A stretch of DNA of 64,000 nt from Alopecurus myosuroides. Taxonomy: Eukaryota > Streptophyta > Magnoliopsida > Poales > Poaceae. Below the pieces are notes generated by a model. The model worked only from the letters and a program-made list of their open reading frames with translations. It made no database searches and had not been told where the DNA came from. The stretch lies in the NCBI GenBank assembly GCA_028641055.1, contig CM054060.1, forward strand, positions 61,059,875-61,123,874. Reading direction: 5' to 3'. The position numbers and the translations under genes were made by a program. This document shows, piece by piece, positions 1 through 10,497 of this stretch (the stretch's first letter is position 1; every line of letters starts with the position of its first letter).

Positions 1-502
1 GCAAAGCAGGCATCGATGGATTTGGCTGCATGGCTTGGTTCTTTCTTTAAAAAAAAATGGATGGATGCGTTTGTTCATATGTCGTAGCGTCCGGTTGGTG
101 AGGAGAGCAGATTATTGCTAGATAGAGAGCAAACCTGATCGATGCGTTTTTTTCGTTCCGAACATACTGTTGCCCCGTTTGATCGAAAAAAGGGAGCGAG
201 CTAGCGAAGCCGTTCCGTCCATTTTTTTTTTCTCAGACACGTACGCGGGCGCACCACGATAGACTCCCTCTCTAGACTCGCACGCGCAGTAGGAAGAAGC
301 ATCTCTGAGATTTGTGCACGACGTGCAGATGCGGAGATTTGGTTAGCCTAGTGCGCGAGAGTTGCGGTCGCTAGATGTACGTTTGTGCCTATGTCGACAC
401 CAACTCGCATGCACACGCGATGGCCCGGCTTGTCGTGAACAACTTCTTTGCGGTCGTTGCGGCTTGTCGTGAACACTGCATCTCTATAAGCACTGTGTGG
501 CC
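1..502. other. 3' flank of MADS gene, no gene seen
   Basis: Sequence downstream of the minus-strand MADS gene. It has poly-A and poly-T runs and no convincing ORF. The short minus-strand ORF running into the MADS stop region shows no family features. This stretch crosses the unit junction, so the end of the previous unit would lie immediately before it. Confidence 0.5.
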
Positions 503-1285
503 TTAGACGGGAGGAAAAAAAGTACCCTCGGCCCACAGAAACGGTGCATCCATCATGTTACCGGGCTGCATCACGAGATCGCCCCTGCTGCCGTCGACAT
601 TGTCATAGCTGACGCTGTGGTTGCCATTGTACGGCGGCGCCAAGGCGTCAAGGTCATATCCGGCCTTGACCACCTCCATGACCCATCCCTGCTGTGCGTG
701 CGGAGCCTCCACCATGTTCATGTCGGGGCGAAACCCTGTTTCAGCGTAAGGCATCCACGTAGGATCATCCTTCACAACGCTGCTGGCCTGCAGCTGCAGG
801 TGGCCACCGCGGTACACGATGGCGTCGTTGGCCTTCTTGGCAAAGTTTTCCGTGGTCCAGCCTAGGCTGATGACGTTCTCGATGGGGAGGCCCGAGAGGT
901 CCGGGCGGCCGGCGGCGCACGCGGCCATGGCGCGGAGGAGGCGGAGCAAGGCCTCGCGCTGGCGGTTGTCGTGCTGCGCCTTGCGCAGCTGCTCCTGCAT
1001 CTTGGCCATGCGGTCCCGGACGTAGTCCTGCCCGTCCATCTTCTTCTTGCACTGGTCCACCTCCGGCATGGACTTGTAGCGGTGGACGGTGCGCATCGCG
1101 TCGGGGAGCGACGGGAACGCCTGCAGCGGCCCGTCCTGGAGCTGGATCAGCAGGCACACCTCGACGTCGCACAGGGTGGCCAGCTCGCCCGCCTTCTTCA
1201 TCGCGCCCATGGTGCGCTTCTTGCCGGTGGATCTCCGGGTCGCGTCGTTCTCGATGTACGCCACGGTCACCTTCTTGCGAGCCAT
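503..1285 (-). CDS. Type I (M-gamma) MADS-box transcription factor, AGL80-like, copy 1
   Basis: A 260-aa intronless protein. Residues 1-60 form the MADS box: it opens MARKKV, has the basic stretch around residues 17-31 (RRSTGKKRTMGAMKK), then GELATLCDVEVCLLI. Residues 66-111 carry the M-gamma signature with the pattern MPEVDQCKKK followed by an acidic and basic helix rich in Gln and Arg. There is no keratin-like K domain, as expected for type I proteins. The C-terminal half (about 120-260) is low-similarity and rich in Met, Asp and Gly, usual for the family. M-gamma proteins bind DNA in the nucleus, often as heterodimers with M-alpha partners, and in Arabidopsis AGL80 acts in the central cell and early endosperm; the same role here is inference. 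The start is the only Met before the MADS box. Copy 1 has Ala112 and Asn137, where copy 2 has Gly and His. Confidence 0.93.
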   Translation of the reverse strand: MARKKVTVAYIENDATRRSTGKKRTMGAMKKAGELATLCDVEVCLLIQLQDGPLQAFPSLPDAMRTVHRYKSMPEVDQCKKKMDGQDYVRDRMAKMQEQLRKAQHDNRQREALLRLLRAMAACAAGRPDLSGLPIENVISLGWTTENFAKKANDAIVYRGGHLQLQASSVVKDDPTWMPYAETGFRPDMNMVEAPHAQQGWVMEVVKAGYDLDALAPPYNGNHSVSYDNVDGSRGDLVMQPGNMMDAPFLWAEGTFFPPV

Positions 1286-1407
1286 TGTGGACGTACGAAT
1301 GATCGCAACGTACGGGAAAATGAAAGAAGGTGGCTGCAGATGAACGGTACTTACGTGTTGCTGCGAGCTGAAAGGGAGGAGATCGAGAGAGGATATACGG
1401 CTGGTGG

Positions 1408-1414
1408 TTTATAT
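1408..1414 (-). promoter_or_regulatory. Candidate TATA box of MADS copy 1
   Basis: ATATAAA read on the minus strand, about 125 bp upstream of the MADS start codon. This would leave a 5' leader of roughly 90-100 nt. Supported by position and motif only. Confidence 0.4.
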
Positions 1415-2634
1415 CTACTGGAGCATGCGTCGGATGAGAAGATTACAGCCATCGATGTGACTGGATTGGAATGGAATTACTGTGACAGATACTATCGGAT
1501 CGGTTGAATTAGTGGTGGTTAATGCATTCTTAGCTAGCATATCTTCTAGCCTTGAAATTCCTAGTTGTGTCCCTTGAGGATCATACTAGACAACATCAAT
1601 CTCGAGCATTATGCTGAAACATAATCTCCACACGTACATACACAACGTCTTGGTCCTTTACACTGCACGCAGTTGCTGGTTTCTCCACGCATCGCGTGGG
1701 AAGAATCACGACCAGGTTCAGGAAGGACACAGAAGTAGATTCAGCGGGCCGGTGCACGAGAGTACCATGCATGCGTCAGAATGCCAAAACAACGGCAACG
1801 TATATTTTCGCGGTTCGTACGTGGCGCCGACGCAGAGTGGCAAGGCAACCAGTTCACTTCTCGATCCAGTCAAAGACTCAGAGTGGCAAGGCAACAGGTA
1901 CCGGCACCACGGCGTGCTAGATGATGGGCGGAGAAGCAGGCGCACTGCTTCCACAGTTCCACTGCTCCCGATCATTCATGGATGAACCGGCAAACAGTTG
2001 CTCGTTAAGACATAAACCCATACCCATGTATAGCCATTTTTCGTTTCACAGAGGAGATCCATATGGTGACGCTTCAGGTCGGGAGGAGCAGCTCTGAATT
2101 CGATCTGACGGCGGCAGCAGCACCGTTCCTAGCCACTCCTAGTTGCAAGTTGAAGCAGGACCCCACGCAGCCACGCTCACACGAACCAAATGGAAATTCA
2201 AAAGAAATACATTTCGAAAGCTCCCTAAAGAAATTACCGCATTGGTTTGCAGGGACACTTAGATGGACTCCCTAAATCTCACGCTACCGGAATCAACTGG
2301 GTTGCCGTGCCAATCTGTTTGTCGATTCCATTTTAGCGGGCACTCCGCAGAGATCATTCCTCCGCAAAGATGATACATTGCCAAGACCCCGGCCTACCCA
2401 GGCCCTGGCCTAGGGTGTGCACACAAAATGCAGGCGCATCACTGTACCTATGGTTACGCACTATAGCGCACTATAGCTACCATGCACTAATCGCGGTTTG
2501 TCAAGCTAGTACTGTTAGCACTCGGCAAACAAAAGCACTAGACATACTCACTAGCGCGTTTCCATTCTAATCATGATTAACGAAGGCAGGCAGAGTAACA
2601 AAATAAAGTTCTAGCCTTTTCATACCAAAAAAAA
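1415..2634. other. Upstream region of MADS copy 1, no gene seen
   Basis: Promoter-side sequence without a convincing gene. It holds an RY-type CATGCATG at 1766-1773 and a 17-bp direct repeat (cagagtggcaaggcaac) at 1833-1849 and 1879-1895. Small ORFs on both strands have no recognisable features. Confidence 0.5.
1766..1773. promoter_or_regulatory. RY-type element CATGCATG upstream of MADS copy 1
   Basis: A palindromic CATGCATG about 480 bp upstream of the MADS start. RY repeats are bound by seed B3-domain factors (the ABI3/FUS3/LEC2 group), which would fit a seed-expressed gene. The motif is short and also occurs elsewhere in the unit (near 4560 and 5250), so functional relevance is inference. 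Confidence 0.25.
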
Positions 2635-4270
2635 ATGTGATTTTCTAAGTGCTAAAAGTGTTTTTTCTTTTTAAAAAAATGCAAAAAATGGTGCAAAATG
2701 GAGCCTCTCTGTTTTTCACCCAAAGTGGACCGAATTGGACGGCCAATTCCCAAATATTAATATTTTTCTCAACTTGAAGCTAATTTCACCTGTTTAAAAT
2801 GCTTTTTGATTTTTCAAAAGTAACTTAATTTTGAAATACAAGGGTGTTCTAATTTTCTCCTAAAAATTCCAAAAATCAATTTAAACTATACAAGTCTGAT
2901 TCTATGCAATAGCCCAGATGACATGTCATAACATTCGATCCCTACATATGAATAGTTTCACCGACAATAAAAAAAAATGAAGAAGACAATGTCGAAAAAT
3001 AAAATCGTTTGGCATGGATTCGTGTTTTGTGTACTAGTTTGTAAGGAGCAATGACAAACAAGTATTTTGACCTATTTATAAAAACGTTCACAAAGTGAAC
3101 TATCATGTACGAGAGAATGCATGGCTATATCAATGACATAATTAATGATATAATGTGACCATATTTGGCACAATGGTGAATCTTTGCATGAAATATTATA
3201 GTGCCAGAGTATTTTCCATTTTTTGTTTTAAAAATTATTTTTCATTCTTTAAATAGTACACATGGTTTTTTTAAGCAAGTGCAATTAATAACCTATAAAA
3301 TGTCTATTTTTTCACACAAAGTCGACCATGTTTGATGGCCATTTCTCAAGCATTAAGATTTGTTTCTCAATTTCTAGTTACTTTCACCCATTCAAATGAG
3401 TTTTAGTCGATTGATCCTACAAATTTCTCAACATAATTTTAGGTTGCTATATATGATTCTATGCAATATCCATAAATGCTATTGAAAGATTCAGTACTAA
3501 GTGTGAATAGTTTTGTCGACTATTTTGAACTTGTTTTGAAATAAATAAATAAATAAATAAAGCAACTCACGAAAAAAGCAATACTTTGGCACGAATTTTT
3601 TTATGTTTACTAGTTAGAATAAACATGTATTTTTTACATATTTATTAAAAAAAATCTTTACAAAATGGTCTACCATGTATAAATAGTCATGCTTTTAGAA
3701 GCAAACGGCCAAGTTTATGGCCATATCTCATGATAATGTGACCATATTTGATAAAAAGGTGCATATTTTCATGAAAAAATATTTTCAAAAGATTTTCCAA
3801 CTATTTTTTTACAAAATATGAATTTCCATTTTTAGAGTGCTAAAAAATTGTTTTTTTTTTTTGGTGAAGCGGGTGCAAAGAATATAGTGCAAATTGGCAA
3901 GTTTACAATTTTATGCGAAGCAAACCATATTGGATGGACAACTCCCGGTTATTAACTTTTTACAATTTGTAGCAGCTTTCTGCATTTAAAGAAATTAGGA
4001 TCGACTAGAAAAAAAGTAACTCAATTTGAACTACAAGTGTGTTCTAGATCGATCTAAAAATTATTATAAATTACCCAAGTAAGATGTCGTTAAATATCCA
4101 CAAAGCCTGTCAAAATATTTAGTCACCTACACATGTTTTTGCCCACGCTTTTGACCCTATTGAAATAAAATCAGAAGCAAAAATGTTAAAAAAAATGATC
4201 GTTTGGCATGAAGTACTTTCATGTGTACCAGTTGAAAAGGAAAAAAAAAATGATAAATTGAGTTTGGGAT
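2635..4270. repeat. AT-rich degenerate tandem array, about 590-bp monomers
   Basis: About three diverged monomers start near 2635, 3220 and 3791. Recurring landmarks in the same order are attttccattttt, agtgctaaaa, a (ca)caaagt/c...ccatattggatgg block, a ttattaa...tttt block, tgtgttcta, tatgaatag and tttggcatga followed by tgtgtactag. A fourth copy lies at 11781-12246 on the far side of the Harbinger genes. No coding capacity. It may be the subterminal repeat of a larger transposon, but no terminal motif was found to prove that. Confidence 0.7.
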
Positions 4271-4316
4271 TACCAGCGGCCCGAACAAATTAAGCCGGTT
4301 TAGGGACCATGTTAGG

Positions 4317-4415
4317 TACTCCCTCTAATCCAAAAATAAGTGTCGATGATCTAGCTACAAATTTGTAAAACCAAATCTCACTTCTCACGACACTTTTTTC
4401 GGACCGGAGGGAGTA
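4317..4415. mobile_element. Stowaway (Tc1/mariner) MITE
   Basis: A 99-bp element flanked by TA on both sides. The left end reads CTCCCTCTAATCC then AAAAATAAGTGTCG; the reverse complement of the right end reads CTCCCTCCGGTCC then GAAAAAAGTGTCG, so the terminal inverted repeats cover about 26 bp with few mismatches. Both the TA target duplication and the CTCCCTC terminus are diagnostic of grass Stowaway MITEs. Non-autonomous; no coding sequence. Confidence 0.9.
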
Positions 4416-4913
4416 GCTACTTTTGCTAGCTTTCCGTCCAGGCTGTGTGTATGGATACGATAAACCGCTCTGAGGTCACCGATTGGAGATACTCTTAGTG
4501 CACGAATAATTCTGGTGCCGCGCTATTTGGTAGGATTTGTTGCCACCTCGGAGACGCATGCATGCGTATGCTTGCAGCAAGTATATGCTTTCTGTTAACC
4601 ACTTGATAGGAAGAATTGTAAACTTCAGACATAATAAATGAATAAATTAACAAAACTATAGTCCAAAGTAGGCATGGGGCGTAGCAAGATAGTATGTGTG
4701 ACCAGTCTCATCACCTTATCCTATGCAGCAACCAGCCGAACCTTCTCGTGCCTCTAAACCAGGCCGATCGCCGATCGGAATCAAAGGAGAAAGTCGATCG
4801 ACGCCAACAACGGTTGACGGCTCTACTACACTGTAGCACGTAGTCGGTCGCTCGGCGCGTGTGCTCAGCCGCAACCATATCATGCACGTCGCCCGAGTCT
4901 AGTGTCGTGTATT

Positions 4914-4993
4914 TGTCGAAATATGAATGTATCTATATATACTAAAATATGTTTCATATTTTGATAAATAACTAATTTGGGACGGAAGAAGTA
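4914..4993. mobile_element. Decayed Stowaway-like MITE fragment
   Basis: The right part ends in taatttgggacggaagaagta, close to the common grass Stowaway terminus (...TTTGGGACGGAGGGAGTA), and is preceded by an ATGTATCTATATATACTAAAATATG core typical of that group. No matching left terminus is visible, so it appears truncated or strongly diverged. Confidence 0.55.
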
Positions 4994-7560
4994 TGTGTTA
5001 ACTGTTGAGTGAGTGAGATTTACAAGTGTACAGATATGATTGGCACGGTGTCCTTTCCCCATGGAGCGCCGTAGCGTTCATGTGCAAGATCGTAGCGCGG
5101 CCATGCCTACACTAGGTAGCGTTCGTACCTGCACACGTTCATGCATGCTGGTTCCCGCCTGCACGATTCGAGATGGTTTCGGGCAACAGTGCACTGCGGA
5201 TCCCGCTCCATAGAGTGGCAACTTATTGGTGTCTGATGAAATGGATCGAGCATGCATGCATGTGGCTCTCCACAAGTCGCAGATGGGCACGACGATGATT
5301 GGTTGCTGGGCAGTACGTGGCATTTTTTATAGCGAAAGAAGACTATTTTGTTTGTTTTTTAGGGAATAATAAAAAACTCTATTTTGTGGGTGTCGCTTTT
5401 CCAACTTCTTTAACTGTGACGGCCCCTCTTGGCGTTCTCCTGGGCTATGCGGGCCTGCCGCTGGCTGCGCCATGGCTGCAGGCCGCTTTTGTTTTAGGAC
5501 CATTTCCTCCGGGGCATGGGCTTCGGAAAGCCCACGCTAGGAGCGCAGCGGTGTGACGAGCTTCAGTAGGTTTTCGGTGCTGTGTTGGGCCGGTAGTCCG
5601 TGTAACTTTAGGGCCAGTGCTCTGAGGAAATAGGCCGCCCCATTGTCACAGGGTTCATCTAAAAAAAACATTGTCACGTGGTGCCTGGCAGATGTGCAGT
5701 TGAGAGCGCGATCAGTTGTCGAGATTTCTCGATCTCCGGTCATGCGCCGTTGTATATCATGATCGACGATTCCGGTGTGGAAAGCGCCCGTCCGTCCGTG
5801 CACTAGCTGTTGCCTTGGACCTCGCTTCAGGTCTTCTTTTTCGCCTCTGTCTTCCATACATTGGATTCGCCCTGCTTTCCTTGCAGATTGCAGGTCGATC
5901 ATGCCGTCATAGGATGAAGAGAAACATGGATAGAAGCTGCTGGGATTTAACTCTACAAATTTTTCCATAAAAAAGAATCTACTAACCTGCATACTAGGTA
6001 CTGTATTTTCTTAACTTTGTTAGATAAGGAGCGTGCAGCAAATCACGGACCAACGCTGGCTTTACCAACCATCTCCGAAAGGCCATATATCGGCAGCAGG
6101 AAAAGCGACCAAACACCTCGCCTCGGCCCTTAGCGCTGTCTGTGCGACCCAAGTGGAAAGGCGTTTTACAAAGAAGAAAAGCGTATGCCAGGGCGCCAAT
6201 CTTGGAGGACGAGAGGTTGGTTTCGTGCGTGCACCCATGGATCTTCCGAAAGGAGCGCACCCGATCGGGGTAGGCTGTGCCACTGCTGGCCACTTACCGA
6301 GTAGCCACCACCGGCACGCAGCTTAATCTTTGGTTCCTCTCTTCAGTTTCTCAATTTGATCCAGCTCACATAGCAAGCACTGTAGCATAATTGAACTGGA
6401 TTCTACACTGTACTTACAGTAGGAGCAACCATTCGGACCGTGTGGGTGCTGCTGTAGAAGTAGAATGATGTGCCCACTTGTTTCTTGTTTTCTTGCGTCG
6501 ATCATTTCAGACCGAACGCACCCGAGTCGCCCCGTCCAGCCACAGAACTAGTATCAAACTTTCCAGGGGACAAACTGTACAGCCACCGCGTCGCGTTGCG
6601 TCCCATCCATTTGATCATCGCTCTATTCTGCACTTATGCAGGCTCGATGACATCTAGTGCCATCTAATGTACTGGCAACTGTAAATGAAAAATAAACCAA
6701 ATACTCCGGAGTTAATCTAGTACGAGTAACATTTTACATGCATACTTAGACTTACAGCAACTTGTTGGGTCATCACTCGTCAGTTAAGAGTTAAGACCAA
6801 GACTCGACTGTTCATCTTTTTCAGACAAACCAAAGGAAGAAAGAGGACCCGAGAGTTCGCACGCAACAGGACTCGTTCACGGTCAAAAGAAACCGAGTTT
6901 TCCTTCTATGCGGCAAAACGCCATATCCATTCTTATATAGTTTAACGGCAGGCCTTCAGCTTTAGAGCAGCCACAACGCGGCGCTAATCTGTCGACGCTA
7001 GGGTCAAAATCCCGGCCGATCGGTAGTTAGCCTGGCGAATCCTGGGCGCCGGACGCAAAAAGTTTCGCCCGACGCTAGTCCTTTTTTTCGCTCGCGGCTG
7101 GAAACTCGGAAGCTCCGGGCGCTTGGAACCACTCAACGGAACGGGAATATAGGTAGAACAGTTGGCCATGCAAACAATATCCAAACCGAAAAAAAAATAT
7201 AAACCACAGATTCGGTGCCACCCAACAGACTGTGACAGCAAAATAAAACCACGGATTACTAGAAGGGTAGCTGAACAGGCTGTGACAGCGATGGAAAACC
7301 ACAGATTACAAAGTTTAGCCATGTGAAGAGCTATTATACACAAAGTAACTAAAATTTTCGGACTTTTGGATAGGAGGAAGGTCAAACAAATACGGCCATA
7401 TCCTTCGGCTTCCAACATCATAATATTGACCACTAATTTTAGAAGTATCAAGCATGCAATGGATCAGATTTGCCTATCTATAGAAATTCCATACGACTTG
7501 CCCTGCATGCAAAAGAGATGCTATTTTTAGTATGCAGTGAGACTTAATCTCATGCATTGC
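4994..7560. other. Intergenic, no recognisable gene (unit 1)
   Basis: Several ORFs of 60-155 codons occur on both strands but overlap each other and show no domain, motif or splice structure I recognise. An RY-like run of alternating CATG lies near 5250. A TTA followed by GAGCAGCCACAACGCGGCGC at 6962 resembles a PIF/Harbinger end, but no matching right terminus was found. Confidence 0.45.
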
Positions 7561-7568
7561 TATATATA
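7561..7568 (+). promoter_or_regulatory. Candidate TATA box of SANT ORF1 copy 1
   Basis: TATATATA 67 bp upstream of the ORF1 start codon, a plausible core promoter position with a leader of about 35-40 nt. Confidence 0.45.
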
Positions 7569-7634
7569 ATCCTATTGGCATTCACAACACACGCTACTGC
7601 ACACACACAAGAGCATTCTGCAAACTTTAGCTAC

Positions 7635-8662
7635 ATGGATTCAGAGCACTCCAATTGGGACAGCCAGCAATATCCACAGATGTTTCCACCACAAAACTAT
7701 CCCGTGCACTTGTCTACCTACCCAACTATGCCCCAAGAGGATGACTATAGTAGTTATGTTCCATATATTTCGTCGTCACACATTCCAAACAATGGAGGAG
7801 ATAATCGAGAAGAAGAGGAAGATGAAGATGAGGTGGAGGAGGTTGGTGAAGAGGAGTTCAAAGCCCGACGTCTTTCTTGGACCGAAGAAGACAACATTAG
7901 GCTGGTTAGTACAATTTTATGTTATTTGTTCATGTTAGCTTAAATGGATTTTTCTGAAATGTAGCTCATACTTGGATGCAGATAAGTGCATGGCTGAACA
8001 ACTCGATCGACCCCGTGGAAGGAAACAACAAAAAGGGTGAGGTGTACTGGAAGAATGTTGCTAAAGATTACAACAAGCATAGTCCACCCGGTCGAAAAAG
8101 AAACATAAAAAATTGTAAGGATCATTGGGGCAAAACAAATAAGAAGGTTGTGTGCTTTCATGGTATACATTGTCGCCTTAAAGATGCATACTCTAGTGGC
8201 AGGTGTGACTTGCAACTGATGGATAAAGCATTAGCTATGTACAAGAAGGAAATTGGATCAAACTTCAACCTTGTGTACTGGTGGGATAAGGTAAAAATAC
8301 ATCAGAAATAGAGTAGGACCTACCACGAGGTGACTAGTAGGGATAATGGAAATATCCATATTAGAATAGAAGAAGAGGATCGTCCTATTGGTAACCACCA
8401 GGCGAAAGAAAAAAAGAAAAATAAAGGCAAGGGCGTAGAATCTTCGGGTGATATAATTTCATCCGCGGAAGTAAAATTGTACCATGAGGCGCAGGTATTA
8501 AGGGCAGAAATAGGAAAGACAAAACAAAGATCAAAATTGGCTAGCGACTACAAAGACTTAGTTCTAGCTGATACATCTTCAATGGACCCAGATCAAAGGA
8601 AGGAACATGCCCGAGCTATAAAGTTCTTCGCTGATCAGCTTTATGGAGAAAGCAATGATTGA
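7635..8662 (+). pseudogene. PIF/Harbinger ORF1 with SANT/Myb-like (trihelix-type) domain, internal stop, copy 1
   Basis: Two exons. Exon 1 (7635-7904) encodes 90 residues: a Tyr/Pro/Gln-rich N terminus, an acidic Glu run, then LSWTEEDNIRL. A 77-bp intron (7905-7981, GTTAGT...GCAG) joins in phase 0 to ISAWLNNSID, and exon 2 continues with YWKNVAKDYN and CKDHWGK, completing the SANT-like DNA-binding domain. The frame is stopped by TAG at 8309-8311 after HQK, where related proteins carry Trp, so a TGG to TAG change is likely. The same frame then stays open to 8662, with a Lys-rich linker and a helical C terminus ending in FFADQLYGESND. ORF1 proteins partner the transposase and bind element ends. 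A product truncated at 8311 would keep the DNA-binding domain but lose the C-terminal helix. Confidence 0.8.
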
Positions 8663-9203
8663 GATTGTCTTACTATTTTTAGTTTTTACAATAATTTAGC
8701 ACTATATTTTTTGTAATAAATTTATGTTCGTCTTTATCATTATTGTAATCTTTTGTACAATAAAACATATGGCAATATATGACTAGACATAGTCGTCTCT
8801 CAAATTGCTATGTATGACAGACTAATTGTTTGCGAGAAGGTAAACAAAAAATCTCGGATTGCCTAAAAAAGGTCCTCCGTAAGGTCCTCCGTTTTTTTTT
8901 TCTTAATTTAAATATAAGTCCTTGGTTGGTACTGCCTTGCTATGTTTATCCTGAACCCGTGGGTATCTAGATAACCCATATACTCTTCAAACGAGCAAGT
9001 AGTACAAGATTTCTCTCACGTTAGCCCCTTCTCTCACGTTACCCCTTCTCTCACGTTAGCCCCTTCTCTCCAAAGGTAGCGGTACTCTATCCAGATCGAA
9101 CCCATATTCGTAGCTACCACTAGAAGATTATTGTAGATCCCTACCAGTAGAAGATTGCAGATCCACGAATCCATCACCTGCCAACGACCTGTTCTTCAAA
9201 ATT
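8663..9203. other. Spacer between ORF1 and transposase, copy 1
   Basis: Holds the likely ORF1 3' end, with AATAAA-like sequences near 8716 and 8759, and the transposase leader, including a short tandem repeat at 9011-9071. No other gene is seen. Confidence 0.5.
9011..9071 (+). repeat. Short tandem repeat in transposase leader, copy 1
   Basis: Three direct copies of an 18-19 bp unit (tctctcacgttagcccct, the middle one lacking ag), about 140 bp upstream of the transposase N-terminal ATG at 9204. Confidence 0.85.
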
Positions 9204-9240
9204 ATGTCCCAATCCGGTAGGTCATCATCAGACAGCTCTG

Positions 9241-10497
9241 ATGATGAGTTCGATGAGCGATTCGCCCAAGCAATGGATGCTCGGATCCAAGCGGCTGTCT
9301 GGAGATTCACACCCAAGACGGCGACATAGACGCCAAAACCGTAAGAGGAGGCACGTTGACAGGGATCGCGAAGCAGCCCATCAGCGACTTGTGAAAGACT
9401 ATTTCTGCAGTGAGCCTACGTACACGGATGCAATGTTTCGTCGAAGGTTTAGAATGAGAAGACCCGTATTTCTACGCATTGTGGAAGCACTTGGCCGTTG
9501 GTCGCCGTTTTTTCAGCAGAAGGTGGATGCCATCGGTAAGAGAGGTTTTTCTCCTTTGCAAAAGTGCACCGTGGCCATGCGGATTCTGGCCTATGGATGT
9601 CCAGCTGATTCGGTCGATGAATGTCTACGGATGGGAGAATCAACAGCAATATTATGCCTGGTCAATTTTGTTCAAGGTGTCATGGACATGTTTGGTGTAG
9701 AATATCTTCGACGACCTAGACCTGCGGACATTTATCGCTTGCAAGAAATAGGCAAAGCACGAGGGTTTCCTGGCATGTTGGGAAGCCTCGACTGCATGCA
9801 TTGGACATGGAAAAATTGCCCAGTTGAATGGAAAGGACAATTCACACGTGGTGATCATGGGGTATCTACGGTCATGCTTGAGGCAGTGGCATCTCAGGAT
9901 CTATGGATATGGCATGCTTTTTTTGGGGTTGCTGGCTCAAACAACGACCTTAATGTGTTAAACCAGTCGACTTTGTTCACGAATGTGTTGCAAGGTCGAG
10001 CTCCTCCGGTTCAGTTTGAAGTCAATGGAAGACAGTATAACATGGGGTACTATCTAGTGGATGGGATTTATCCTGAATGGGCAACATTTGTTAAAACAAT
10101 TCCTCTACCTCAGAATGAAAAGGATAAACTATTTGCAGCCCACCAAACCGGTGCAAGGAAAGATGTGGAGCGAGCATTTGGAGTGCTACAAGCTCGGTTT
10201 GCCATCCTACGTGCACCTGCCCGCTTCTGGCAAAGATCCACGCTAAGTAAAATCATGTATGCTTGCATTATCATGCATAACATGATAGTCGAGAATGAAA
10301 GAGATTCTTACAGAGTGCAATATAAGGTGAACGATTACTTTGCGCAGTATGACCAGGGGGAGAATCCAATACCAGCTGTACTGCAGGAAGATGGACCAAT
10401 CGATGGCTTCGAAGGTCTACTGGAGAGAGATGCTAATATTCGTGATAGGCAGCGGCATCGTCGTTTGAAGACGGATTTGGTTGAGCACATATGGTAG
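9241..10497 (+). CDS. PIF/Harbinger DDE transposase, copy 1
   Basis: A 418-aa nuclease-family transposase that cuts and joins transposon DNA in the nucleus. An Arg-rich segment (about 25-45) precedes REAAHQRLVKDYF; residues 64-82 have the conserved FRRRFRMRRPVFLRI pattern; a helix-turn-helix-like region lies at about 103-146. The catalytic triad is best read as Asp184 (GSLDCMHW), Asp274 (YYLVDGIYP) and Glu310 (KDVERAFG), with 35 residues between the last two; Asp236 (GSNNDLNVL) is also conserved. The ATG at 9241 is the first in this frame. However, a family-like acidic N terminus (SSSDSSDDEFDERFAQ) is encoded from ATG 9204 in another frame, ending at TAG 9327, so a one-base indel between about 9290 and 9330 probably split the original N terminus. 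The catalytic core is intact. It lies between the two SANT genes. Confidence 0.92.
   Translation: MMSSMSDSPKQWMLGSKRLSGDSHPRRRHRRQNRKRRHVDRDREAAHQRLVKDYFCSEPTYTDAMFRRRFRMRRPVFLRIVEALGRWSPFFQQKVDAIGKRGFSPLQKCTVAMRILAYGCPADSVDECLRMGESTAILCLVNFVQGVMDMFGVEYLRRPRPADIYRLQEIGKARGFPGMLGSLDCMHWTWKNCPVEWKGQFTRGDHGVSTVMLEAVASQDLWIWHAFFGVAGSNNDLNVLNQSTLFTNVLQGRAPPVQFEVNGRQYNMGYYLVDGIYPEWATFVKTIPLPQNEKDKLFAAHQTGARKDVERAFGVLQARFAILRAPARFWQRSTLSKIMYACIIMHNMIVENERDSYRVQYKVNDYFAQYDQGENPIPAVLQEDGPIDGFEGLLERDANIRDRQRHRRLKTDLVEHIW

Noticed and set aside
497..865. Plus-strand ORF of 122 codons, recurring at 32012 and 63530
   Set aside because: It is antisense to the MADS gene and owes its openness to that gene's codon use and GC content.
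1340..1365. A 5'-leader intron for the MADS gene, starting at a GTAAGT on the minus strand
   Set aside because: The only nearby acceptor would give an intron of about 21 nt, too short for plants, and type I MADS genes are usually intronless.
971..1507. Plus-strand ORF of 178 codons over the MADS N terminus
   Set aside because: Antisense shadow of the MADS box; no independent motif or start context.
6962..6985. TTA followed by GAGCAGCCACAACGCGGCGC as the left end of the Harbinger element
   Set aside because: The start resembles PIF/Harbinger ends, but no inverted partner with TAA was found between 10500 and 12420, so the element end is not called.
8291..8364. An intron (GTAAAA...ATTAG) that would splice out the ORF1 internal stop
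   Set aside because: Joining 8290 to 8365 puts the next exon out of frame and into a stop within ten codons, so it does not rescue the protein.
9011..9071. CRISPR-like short repeats
   Set aside because: Only three adjacent repeats without spacers in plant nuclear-type DNA; it is a simple tandem repeat.
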